Positions 27,341 to 35,069 of a stretch of DNA of 45,190 nt are shown here, piece after piece. The notes under the pieces are model-generated. The model searched no databases. It was not told the DNA's origin and was given only the letters and a program-made list of their open reading frames with translations. The DNA comes from Planctomycetota bacterium. Lineage in GTDB: Bacteria > Planctomycetota > Phycisphaerae > Sedimentisphaerales > Anaerobacaceae. Positions within the stretch are counted from its first letter, which is position 1. The number at the start of each line of letters is the position of its first letter. The position numbers and the translations under genes are program-made. The stretch is from NCBI GenBank assembly GCA_019456195.1, contig VRUK01000043.1, positions 1-45,190 on the forward strand. The letters run 5' to 3'.

Positions 27341-28480
27341 TTAATTACTCCTTATAGAACGACGAGCGTCATTCAACGCTTCCCAATCTCTTTTTACTGC
27401 AAACACAAAAGAAATTAGTTCATTTGCTTGTTGCCGGATATCAACCGGCGCATCCAGGGCCAACCGTACAGTGGTCAATGTAGATTTTGTTTTGTTTAGC
27501 AGTTGACCATAAGAGATGATTAATTCATGAAAAGCAATCTGCGCTTTTATAATAGATTCATATTTGTCAGTTTCTGAATTTGCCTGCACTAAGGTTTGTT
27601 GAAATTGGCTAATTGTAAGTTCATCAAGAGGCTTATTACCTGTTGTCAATAGCTCCTCGGTGTTATCATACAACCCAGCGCGGTTATAAACCTGACGCAC
27701 TTCTTTTTCAATATTTTGCAATTTCTTTGCCATTTCACCTGCCGGCATGCTGTGTTCTTTAGCTACAGTTTTTATTTGTCGAATAAGTGTAGCGACTTTG
27801 TCCTGATGATCTGACCATATCCGATCCGTTTGCCGGGCCTTAATCTTATAAATGTCTTGAGCGTCCTTTGCAAAAAGATCAAGAATACTTTGAATAATCG
27901 GTTCAGCTTCCCTTAGTGCAGCTATAAATTGTTTTCGGTTTTCGGCCTCTTCAAGTTTTGTGACAATGGTTGATATTATGGCCCCAACCTGCCCAGCATA
28001 GGGTATTGTAAAATCCTCACTTATCAGCTTTGAAAAATCGTTAAGATTTTCGATAAAAGAATCGGTGGCTGATTTTACCTCCTCTGGCTTTTTGCCCTCT
28101 GCGAGACTGATAAGCACTGAGTTGAAACCGGTCACCACCTTTAGAGCATCACGTCTCGCATTAACAGGGTCCTTAATTGACTTGCCCTCGTCTATGTGAG
28201 TGAGGTTAACCACTGGCGGATATGGTGGACTTCGTTTTACGGAGTTCATGCCAGCAGACCTTCTTTTGGTTTCGGCCTGTTTTGCTAGATCATATTCAAG
28301 TAGAAGCTGCTCCGTAATGGTTTTTGTCTCAGCGAAAGCATCACTATATGATTTAAATTCACGATGTGGTACACTTGGGCATCCGGATGCAAAGACCATC
28401 GATAGAGTTATACATAGCACAATACTATAGCGGTATTTCATCTGTCCCATGGCATTACCCTGATTTATCTCGTTAAACAT
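27341..28480 (-). CDS. Helical lipoprotein of unknown function
   Basis: This is a 379-residue probable lipoprotein. The ATG at 28480 has AAGGAG eight bases upstream. It leaves a 17-residue lead before the signal peptide proper (MKYRYSIVLCITLSMVFASGC, lipobox FASGC). The ATG at 28441 would give a canonical short signal but has a poor ribosome-binding site. The mature part is mostly amphipathic helices (for example LIRQIKTVAKEHSMPAGEMA), consistent with a helical bundle. I recognise no family. It forms a pair with the gene at 27034, inside the segment bounded by the two plsC tails. Confidence 0.7.
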   Translation of the reverse strand: MFNEINQGNAMGQMKYRYSIVLCITLSMVFASGCPSVPHREFKSYSDAFAETKTITEQLLLEYDLAKQAETKRRSAGMNSVKRSPPYPPVVNLTHIDEGKSIKDPVNARRDALKVVTGFNSVLISLAEGKKPEEVKSATDSFIENLNDFSKLISEDFTIPYAGQVGAIISTIVTKLEEAENRKQFIAALREAEPIIQSILDLFAKDAQDIYKIKARQTDRIWSDHQDKVATLIRQIKTVAKEHSMPAGEMAKKLQNIEKEVRQVYNRAGLYDNTEELLTTGNKPLDELTISQFQQTLVQANSETDKYESIIKAQIAFHELIISYGQLLNKTKSTLTTVRLALDAPVDIRQQANELISFVFAVKRDWEALNDARRSIRSN

Positions 28481-29158
28481 GCGATTCACTCCTTATTTTG
28501 GTTCCATGTATTAGATTTTAATCGCCTCTTATGGCAACTTCACCTTCTTTAATACACCAATATTCAATGCTGTCGGAGCCTCTTCACTATTAAGGAGACC
28601 GGACATTAACATAGACCGTTCATTATATAAGAACTCATAGTAAAGGCGTTTCTCACAAACCTATTGTTGACTAAAGAAATACCATATGTGCGTAACTTTT
28701 TGTTTATTACCCTAGTTGTTGGCATTCATAATAACTGACATAGAAAGCCTGCATAGCCCCCTGGACGATCAAGCTATTTGAAGGGTATATCTATCCCGAC
28801 TCCAGCTTTATTTTGGCCAATCCAGAGCTCAGCGAGCCTGCGGATTATGCGCGGCAGCACCGAAGTAGCACTACAGTATATATTTCACTTTTCACTTATG
28901 TTGGTGTTGCTACCATAAAACCTTCTCTCACTTGTAGAATCCACAAATCCAGTAACAAATGTTTCCAATGGTGTCGCTCTCGCTTAAGCATGTATTATTG
29001 TGGATACAACGGCAGGAGAATTCAAGAAAAAAATGGAAAAAAGTAGAATTGGTGCGAAATATCGCACTCTACGTAATTAAATGCCCCCTCCCTTAGGGTC
29101 GGGATGATCCCATAAGAGTAAAAGATACTCTAACGGGGCAAGCATTTCGATTGATTAG
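28481..29158. other. Gene-free region
   Basis: About 680 bases upstream of the lipoprotein gene. A plus-strand frame is open from about 28746 to 29046 but has only a TTG start, no ribosome-binding site and uneven composition, so I do not call it. Nothing else is supported, though the promoter of the lipoprotein operon should lie in the left part. Confidence 0.5.
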
Positions 29159-29812
29159 TCAATAGTCGAACGGTTTTTTGCCTTGTTTTATTCGGGATTG
29201 GGTTTGCATTTTACGGAGGGTTTTGGTTAGGAGTTCGGCGAGTTTTTTGTCGCCCATGTCTTTGACCTGCTTAACGGTTATCGGTTTGCCGTAGGTGACA
29301 CTAATCGGGCCGGGAGAAAAGAGCTTTTTGTGTCTTGGCCAACATTCGAAGGCGCCGTCAATAACGACCGGGACAATCGGCGCATCGCCGCGTCTGGACA
29401 AAAGGCCGAGGCCGGGTTTAAATGGAGTGATTTTGCCATCGTGGGTACGGGTGCCTTCGGGAAAGAGACAGACGCCGCCGCCTTTTTTGAGCTTTTCGAG
29501 GACCTTCCTCATTGCAGATATGTCCGGCTCGCCCAGTTTTACAGGTATGGCGTTCAACGAGGTAATCAGCGGGCCGAAGAACCAATTGGTAAAAAGTGAG
29601 TCACGGGCAAGAAAGCTCGACTGTCTCTTTATAAGACCTCCGCAAAATACCGGGTCGAAATAACTCTGGTGGTTACTGACAAGTATAAAGGCGCCTTTTC
29701 GGGGGATATTGTCCCTGCCGTAAGTACGCACTCGAAAAAACAAAATGCAAAATACTCTGCAAATCCAGCTTGCAAGCCAGAACCATCCTGCTCTTAGTTT
29801 TCCTTCAAGCAT
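29159..29812 (-). CDS. plsC: 1-acyl-sn-glycerol-3-phosphate acyltransferase
   Basis: It transfers an acyl chain to lysophosphatidic acid to form phosphatidic acid in membrane lipid synthesis. The 217-residue protein shows the catalytic NHQSYFD (H48-x4-D53), the FPEGTRT motif (residues 117-123) and the later PIVPVVIDG block, plus an N-terminal hydrophobic segment (WFWLASWICRVFCILFF). It overlaps the 3' end of cmk by 19 bases, an arrangement seen in other bacteria. Its own 3' end is duplicated about 2.7 kb downstream. Confidence 0.93.
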   Translation of the reverse strand: MLEGKLRAGWFWLASWICRVFCILFFRVRTYGRDNIPRKGAFILVSNHQSYFDPVFCGGLIKRQSSFLARDSLFTNWFFGPLITSLNAIPVKLGEPDISAMRKVLEKLKKGGGVCLFPEGTRTHDGKITPFKPGLGLLSRRGDAPIVPVVIDGAFECWPRHKKLFSPGPISVTYGKPITVKQVKDMGDKKLAELLTKTLRKMQTQSRIKQGKKPFDY

Positions 29813-30468
29813 TTTTCCTTCACACAGCTTAAAAGCTTTTCAACTACGCCATCTATGCTCAAATCGGTCGTATCAATAATAACGGCATCATCAGCAGGCT
29901 TTAACGGGCCGACTGTTCTATTGCGGTCGCTTTTGTCCCTCTCTTCGATGGCCTTTTGTATTTGCTCAAGGGTTTGATCGTCACCTTTGGCCCTCAGTTC
30001 AGCTTGTCTTCTCAGTGCCCTGGCGGCGGGATCGGCGGTCAAATAAAATTTTATATCGGCGTCCGGAAAAGCGACTGTGCCCTGGTCTCTTCCTTCGGTA
30101 ACAATTTTTTGCCGGGTTGTCGCGAACTGCCTCTGCATTTGGACTAATTTCTCCCGCGCTTTCGGCGCAGAGGCAATATACCGGGAATTAGCTGTTACCT
30201 GCGGGCTGCGCAATTGCTCGGTGACATCAAGACCATTGATACGTATCGACATTTTGTCATCTATGACGGAGAATTCAAATTTATTCGTTTGAATAACGCC
30301 GAGAAGCTTGTCCTGGTCGCTCAAATCAATACCGGCCTGCATCGCCGCTAACGTGACAGCACGGTACATCGCACCGGTATCGAGAAAGCTCGCACTTAGC
30401 TTTAGGGCAAGCAGCCGGGCCATAGTGCTCTTGCCGCTGCCCGCAGGACCGTCAATCGTAATAATCAT
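29794..30468 (-). CDS. cmk: Cytidylate kinase
   Basis: It phosphorylates CMP and dCMP in pyrimidine salvage. The 224-residue protein has the P-loop GPAGSGKST at residues 7-15, the NMP-binding block with FLDTGAMYRAVTL, and TEGRDQGTVAFPDA, the family's GRDIGTVVFPDA motif with Gln for Ile. The lid region is YLTADPAARALRRQAEL. Its ATG overlaps the stop of the upstream phosphatase gene as ATGA, and its 3' end overlaps plsC, so the three are coupled. Confidence 0.95.
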   Translation of the reverse strand: MIITIDGPAGSGKSTMARLLALKLSASFLDTGAMYRAVTLAAMQAGIDLSDQDKLLGVIQTNKFEFSVIDDKMSIRINGLDVTEQLRSPQVTANSRYIASAPKAREKLVQMQRQFATTRQKIVTEGRDQGTVAFPDADIKFYLTADPAARALRRQAELRAKGDDQTLEQIQKAIEERDKSDRNRTVGPLKPADDAVIIDTTDLSIDGVVEKLLSCVKEKCLKEN

Positions 30469-31760
30469 CAGCCACCGACCTTGATTACGATAATACTCGT
30501 ATCGTCAATTTGCCTGGCATTTCCCACAAATCGCCTTCTTTGTCTGAGTATATTGTTTATCATTTCATCTGCGGATTCGGCGGTAAATTTCTTTGCGGTC
30601 TGAAGCATATTTTCCCTGCCCCATAATTCGTCATCAAAATTGAATGCATCAATCAGCCCGTCGGTATAAAACAGCAAACTGTCACCATCCTTTAAGCCGA
30701 CGGTTTCAATCTCATATTCGGCCTGCGGATCGACTCCGAGTACTAGGCCGCCTTTATCCAGCTCGATAATTTTCCCATCTCTTATCAATACGGTCGGCTC
30801 ATGTCCGCAATTGCAATAGGTTATAGTCATATCTTTGACGTTAATACCGGCGTGAAACAATGTAATAAACTCGCCGTCCCTGCACTCATCGCACGCCATT
30901 TTATTGATCTTTTGAACAATGGCCTTATTGCATTGTTCTGTATTTTTGCCGGCGCAGTAAGCTGGAATATCTTTAACCGAATCGATGTATGCCTTCATCG
31001 CACCCCGAAACGAACTCATCATAATTGCAGCAGGAATTCCTTTGCCCATGACGTCGGCAATCACGACCGCTACCGAGTTATTTTCAAATTGAAGAAAACT
31101 GTAAAGGTCGCCGCCAACATCAAAGCAGGGAATATAAGCAGCCGCTATATCCAGCCCGGGTATCTGCGGAGCCTTTTCCGGAATCATTCTCCTTTGAACA
31201 ACGCCTGCCAGCCGCATCTGTTCGGCCATACGTGCGCCCTCAATTGCCCTGGCGTACAGTCTGGCGTTCGTTATCGCCAACGCACACTGAGAAGCAACCG
31301 CCCGGGCAAGATTAATATTATCTTCGTCAAACCGCTCAGGTTTTGGGCTGTATAGCCGAAGCACACCAATATCCTGGCCTTTGAACTGCATCGCAACGGT
31401 AAGCTGGCTGATAATGCCCTCTTTGATTGCCGCCTCTTTATATTTGACCCTGCCATCGACCCTCATATCGTCCAGCACCACCGCCTGGCCAGCAAAAGCA
31501 GCTTTAATCACGGTATCATTTTTCGAGACCACGCCTTTATTGCGGTATTCTTCACTGAGTCCGTACGTGCTCCGCATCTTCAACTCGCCCGCCTCTTCAT
31601 CCAGCAGCCGAATCGAGCAGGCCTTGACGCCGACAATCTTCACCGCCGCCTCAGCTAATTTATCCAGCACCTCCTGAAGCGAAAACTCTCCCGCCACCAG
31701 CGTGGTAAGCTGATAAATAAGCTCATCTCTTTCAATTTGTTTGTTTGTCTTTTTAGCCAT
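30468..31760 (-). CDS. GAF-domain PP2C-type (SpoIIE/RsbU-like) serine phosphatase
   Basis: This is a 430-residue signalling phosphatase with an N-terminal GAF sensor domain (about residues 25-175; SIRLLDEEAGELKMR). A helical linker (RLAGVVQRRMIPEKAP) leads to a PP2C/SpoIIE catalytic domain. Metal-binding motifs are present: FDVGGDLYSF, IADVMGKGIPAA, YTDGLIDAF and QIDDTSIIVI. Such proteins usually act on anti-anti-sigma factors in partner-switching stress control. No such partner gene is nearby. The ATG at 31760 is chosen over a TTG two codons upstream. It is the first gene of the cmk-plsC operon. Confidence 0.92.
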   Translation of the reverse strand: MAKKTNKQIERDELIYQLTTLVAGEFSLQEVLDKLAEAAVKIVGVKACSIRLLDEEAGELKMRSTYGLSEEYRNKGVVSKNDTVIKAAFAGQAVVLDDMRVDGRVKYKEAAIKEGIISQLTVAMQFKGQDIGVLRLYSPKPERFDEDNINLARAVASQCALAITNARLYARAIEGARMAEQMRLAGVVQRRMIPEKAPQIPGLDIAAAYIPCFDVGGDLYSFLQFENNSVAVVIADVMGKGIPAAIMMSSFRGAMKAYIDSVKDIPAYCAGKNTEQCNKAIVQKINKMACDECRDGEFITLFHAGINVKDMTITYCNCGHEPTVLIRDGKIIELDKGGLVLGVDPQAEYEIETVGLKDGDSLLFYTDGLIDAFNFDDELWGRENMLQTAKKFTAESADEMINNILRQRRRFVGNARQIDDTSIIVIKVGG

Positions 31761-31914
31761 AATCAATCACTGATATTTCAATTCAACCTGATTATACTCA
31801 ACTTAGAGCCCCCGGTGAACCTTAATTTATTCTCCCGCTGCCACTTGCATTAAAAACTGTGTGGAATTACTATACATTTATATTGTTAATTTGTTCGTGT
31901 ATGCAAAATAAAAA

Positions 31915-32184
31915 ATGATTGCCAGGCACATTACATTCACCGGCCGGGTCCAGGGCGTCGGCTTTCGCTTCACCGCCCGCAGAGCGGCAAACCGCCGTCA
32001 GTTGACAGGGTATGTACGTAATATGCCGAACGGCTCGGTTGAAATGCTCGCCCAGGGACGCCCCGAGGAAGTCGATGACTGCGTACAGGATATAAAAGAA
32101 TATTTCTCCGGATATATTAAAGAAACGAGCATCCGGGAAATCCCCCCCGACCCAAAATACTCAGACTTTCAAATCACTTTTTAA
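31915..32184 (+). CDS. acyP: Acylphosphatase
   Basis: An 89-residue enzyme that hydrolyses acyl phosphates. The signature loop GRVQGVGFR with catalytic Arg (residues 10-18), then LTGYVRNMPNGSVEM with catalytic Asn, fits the family at full length. There is no visible ribosome-binding site before the ATG (the preceding bases are A-rich), so initiation may be leaderless or A-rich-mediated. It diverges from the phosphatase operon. Confidence 0.93.
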   Translation: MIARHITFTGRVQGVGFRFTARRAANRRQLTGYVRNMPNGSVEMLAQGRPEEVDDCVQDIKEYFSGYIKETSIREIPPDPKYSDFQITF

Positions 32185-32204
32185 ACAAAACATGCAATAC
32201 GAGA

Positions 32205-32969
32205 TTATTCTCCGAGATGCCGGATGAGTCCGAGTTTGCGAGGGACTGCAAGGTCGGCTGTTCTGGCCGGCTGGTCTTCGGTTGTTTTGTAATTGACGTT
32301 CATTATCTCGATAAACTCGGCAGTGTACTCCTTCAAGACGCCGCAGTATTCGAATATTTTATCACCCTTAATCATCTCCAGGACAACCTTATGGCCGATA
32401 TATCGTTCCAGTAAAGGCTCAAAAGAAGTCCCCACCGATCCCATCAGCTCTTGTTTCATCTGTGAGACATACTTGTCCTGAGAGGTCAGCACCTTGCCGG
32501 CAGGCGTGGCCTTTTTAGCCTGGCTGATAACCAGGTTAACAATCTCCACCACAGAGTCTTTGATTGTTCGCACAACGTTCAGCATTTTCCTCTTGAGCCT
32601 GCGGTCCCAGTCGGGATGATACGTTTTTTCCAGCTCCTTCTCTCTGGCCTTCTTATTTTCATCGCTAAGCTCATCATGGAACCTGATTACAAGCTCAATC
32701 TTGGGATACTCAAATTTATATAGAATATAGCTGGCCTCATCGTGCCCGTCTTCGTCTTTTTGTTTTTCCGGATATACAAACTCCAGCCCGGTATTTTCCA
32801 CCCTCAATTTACCCCATATTGTTTTTCCGGCCATATCCTCTAACGTCACCATATTCTGCTCGAAATCTCTCAGGCACTTATCGCGGCTTCTTTTTCTTAT
32901 AAAAGCGCCGAGGCCGGCGGCAAAGATAATAAAAAGGATCGTTATAGCTGTCGCACTGTCACCAAACAT
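32205..32969 (-). CDS. Membrane-anchored protein of unknown function
   Basis: A 254-residue protein with one N-terminal transmembrane helix (ATAITILFIIFAAGLGAF) and a soluble remainder. A charged middle (KARELEK-type) is followed by a C-terminal segment with the Sm-fold-like pattern GHKVVLEMIKGDKIFEYCGV then LKEYTAEFIEIMNVNY. I recognise no named family. It lies 39 bases after the gene at 33009 and is likely the last gene of that operon. Confidence 0.7.
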   Translation of the reverse strand: MFGDSATAITILFIIFAAGLGAFIRKRSRDKCLRDFEQNMVTLEDMAGKTIWGKLRVENTGLEFVYPEKQKDEDGHDEASYILYKFEYPKIELVIRFHDELSDENKKAREKELEKTYHPDWDRRLKRKMLNVVRTIKDSVVEIVNLVISQAKKATPAGKVLTSQDKYVSQMKQELMGSVGTSFEPLLERYIGHKVVLEMIKGDKIFEYCGVLKEYTAEFIEIMNVNYKTTEDQPARTADLAVPRKLGLIRHLGE

Positions 32970-33008
32970 AATATTCAGCCTCTCAATTTATCGCAGACGG
33001 AAGTTAAC

Positions 33009-33494
33009 TTAAATCTGCGCCAGGATAACGGTGTAATTCTTGCCGTAAGTTTCGGCACATTTCGGACAGGTTGTATAGAAAAAGTACATTTTGTTAAGCT
33101 CTTTGGTCTTTGATTTAACGTAGTCTTTGATTTCCTTCGCCCACTGTCCGGCGTTTTTGTACGGCCCTTCAAAAACCTTCGTCAGAAAAGTCCCTGATAT
33201 TCTTGCCGTTTCAGCGCCCGGCACCTCTTTAGCCACCGCGATGTATAAATCAGCACCCCAAAGAGATTTCTCATCCGAAAGCCTAAGAGGCTCAGGCATA
33301 AGGGCATCGGCCTTTTGAATCAATTCCATGTTCTTAACCATTACTTTGCCGAAGTTCAGCGGGATGTGAAAAAAACTTCTCACGTGGTCCTTAATAAATA
33401 ATTTATTGTCAAAGGTTATCTCTTTCTCATCCCACGGTTCAGGATTAAATCTCGGACAGCAGCCCGTCTCCGATTGTTCGTAAAGTTGTTCCAT
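33009..33494 (-). CDS. Conserved protein of unknown function with C-terminal CPKC
   Basis: A 161-residue soluble protein. The N-terminus carries TGCCPRFNPEPWDEKEITF, the middle FFHIPLNFGKV and ISGTFLTKVFEGPYKNAGQW, and the C-terminus YFFYTTCPKCAETYGKNY. The C-terminal Cys pair resembles half a zinc ribbon. Homologues with these blocks occur widely in bacteria, to my recollection, without an assigned function. GAGGT lies seven bases before the ATG. It is 63 bases from the DUF4185-like gene. Confidence 0.75.
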   Translation of the reverse strand: MEQLYEQSETGCCPRFNPEPWDEKEITFDNKLFIKDHVRSFFHIPLNFGKVMVKNMELIQKADALMPEPLRLSDEKSLWGADLYIAVAKEVPGAETARISGTFLTKVFEGPYKNAGQWAKEIKDYVKSKTKELNKMYFFYTTCPKCAETYGKNYTVILAQI

Positions 33495-33557
33495 AACTGT
33501 TACCTCATCTTTCTACTAACATTCGATAATAACAGGAACTTTACAAAAGTTCAGTCC

Positions 33558-34682
33558 TTATTTGGCTTGAACGCCAAATTTAATCTTCAAAAAACGTGGC
33601 CTGTAGATACTCGCATCGGCCGCCATTTTCCAGAAGTCGCTGGAATTGCACACGTACGTAACTATCAATTCATTCTGTTCTGAAATCTCAGGATGTGCCT
33701 TGGCCGCGTAACAGAAATACGTTTTATGCCACTCGGCCTCAGGGCATTCGAAAACCTTGTGAGCAAGCCCCCACGGCCCAATCGGCGTCGGCGAAAGCCG
33801 CATCATTATATTCTTAGACATTCCATTTTCCGTATAGACGGTTGCATACTGCTTAATCGTAGGCTGATAACAAACCGAATATTCTGTTGCCGTACCGTTG
33901 AAGAGCCTGGAGATACCTGTCATATCAGGCAGCCATCGACCATCGCTATAGAAACGCCATTGTTCAAAGTCAGCTATTTTTTTATATGGCACGCGGGCAA
34001 CTATCATACTCCGCCCGCTCATCCCTTTACTCCAGTCCTCGTCGGCTCCGTAGATATAGACGAAATCTCCGTCCCTCATAACCGCCGAGCCGAAAAACAA
34101 ATTGCCATCCTTTGAATATCGCCCGTAAGGAATTTTATACTGCCTGATTCGCCAGGCCAAAGGATCATCGTATGGATTTTGTACTTCGCCCAACCACATT
34201 CCGACATGTTTGAATCCGAAGACACCATTTTCGCCGGTTTTAATTATCTGCATCAAAAACAGGTACAACTTTCCATCAGCTACTATCCCGTCAAATATCC
34301 AGAACCATCCGGTCTCATCGGCGGGCCTGATAAATGCTACAGGCTTGCCATCTTTTGCCGTCTGCCAGAAAAACTTTACAGAGGCCTTTGCTGGATCTTT
34401 GCCTCGCTGAAGCGCAATCGTGTTGTTTATCATTGTTGCATCTTTGTGCTTTCCATCTACGACATCCCCAACCCACGTATCGCTGTATAACCAGAGCGTT
34501 ACATCGTCAGCCAGCGACAGCGTGTATGCTCCATCGGCACCCGTCCAGCCCTCTGTTTTGCAAAACATCGCATCGTACTCCGGCAGCGTCTCAACAGAAT
34601 ATCCCGGCCTCGGAGCAGAGGCACAACCGAAAAACAAAGCGCCGAATAAAATCAGTCCGGCTATCAAATTCCTAATCACCAT
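33558..34682 (-). CDS. DUF4185-like beta-propeller lipoprotein
   Basis: A 374-residue probable lipoprotein (signal ending ILFGALFFGC) with a five-bladed-propeller-like pattern. Blocks are LWLYSDTWVG, FWIFDGIVADGKLYLFLM, FGSAVMRDGDFVYIYG and YFCYAAKAHPEIS. These match the DUF4185 family (glycosidase-like five-bladed propellers of unknown substrate). It starts 11 bases after the YbjQ gene in a minus-strand run, which suggests a shared operon devoted to extracellular polysaccharide handling. Confidence 0.75.
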   Translation of the reverse strand: MVIRNLIAGLILFGALFFGCASAPRPGYSVETLPEYDAMFCKTEGWTGADGAYTLSLADDVTLWLYSDTWVGDVVDGKHKDATMINNTIALQRGKDPAKASVKFFWQTAKDGKPVAFIRPADETGWFWIFDGIVADGKLYLFLMQIIKTGENGVFGFKHVGMWLGEVQNPYDDPLAWRIRQYKIPYGRYSKDGNLFFGSAVMRDGDFVYIYGADEDWSKGMSGRSMIVARVPYKKIADFEQWRFYSDGRWLPDMTGISRLFNGTATEYSVCYQPTIKQYATVYTENGMSKNIMMRLSPTPIGPWGLAHKVFECPEAEWHKTYFCYAAKAHPEISEQNELIVTYVCNSSDFWKMAADASIYRPRFLKIKFGVQAK

Positions 34683-34693
34683 ACTGCCACCAT

Positions 34694-35026
34694 TTATTCT
34701 ATCACGACCGCAGTGCCCTTGGCCGATGCCATCAAAAGGGATTTGTTTTTGGAGCCGACATTATCGTAATCCAGAGAAAAACCAACAATGGCGTTGGCGC
34801 CAAGTCTGCTCGCTTCTTCTTTGGCCTCGGCTATAACATCATCCTGCATGGCCTTCATAACATCCTGATACGAAACCGAGCGTCCGCCAAAGATATCGCG
34901 AAAAGATGTGAAGAAATCACGGATGACATTGACCGCCCGAACGTTCCGCGAAATCACAATACCTTTATATTCGGTGATTTTAATCCCGTCTAAAATCGGC
35001 GTCGTAAAAATTCTAACCTCGTTCAT
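34694..35026 (-). CDS. YbjQ-family (UPF0145) protein
   Basis: A 110-residue protein. The start at 35026 has AAAGG six bases upstream and is preferred to 35047. It shows the YbjQ pattern: VISRNVRAVNVIRDFFTSF, then DVMKAMQDDVIAEAKEEASRLGANAIVGFSLDYD. This family folds as a pentameric heavy-metal-binding-like domain; its function is not established. It lies between the fusion protein and the DUF4185-like gene. Confidence 0.88.
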   Translation of the reverse strand: MNEVRIFTTPILDGIKITEYKGIVISRNVRAVNVIRDFFTSFRDIFGGRSVSYQDVMKAMQDDVIAEAKEEASRLGANAIVGFSLDYDNVGSKNKSLLMASAKGTAVVIE

Positions 35027-35069
35027 TGGATTCCTTTCTCTCTTCATTATATTATTTTAGGACATTCCT

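Noticed and set aside
28746..29046. A 100-codon plus-strand open frame
   Set aside because: It has only a TTG start inside, no ribosome-binding site and unconvincing composition.
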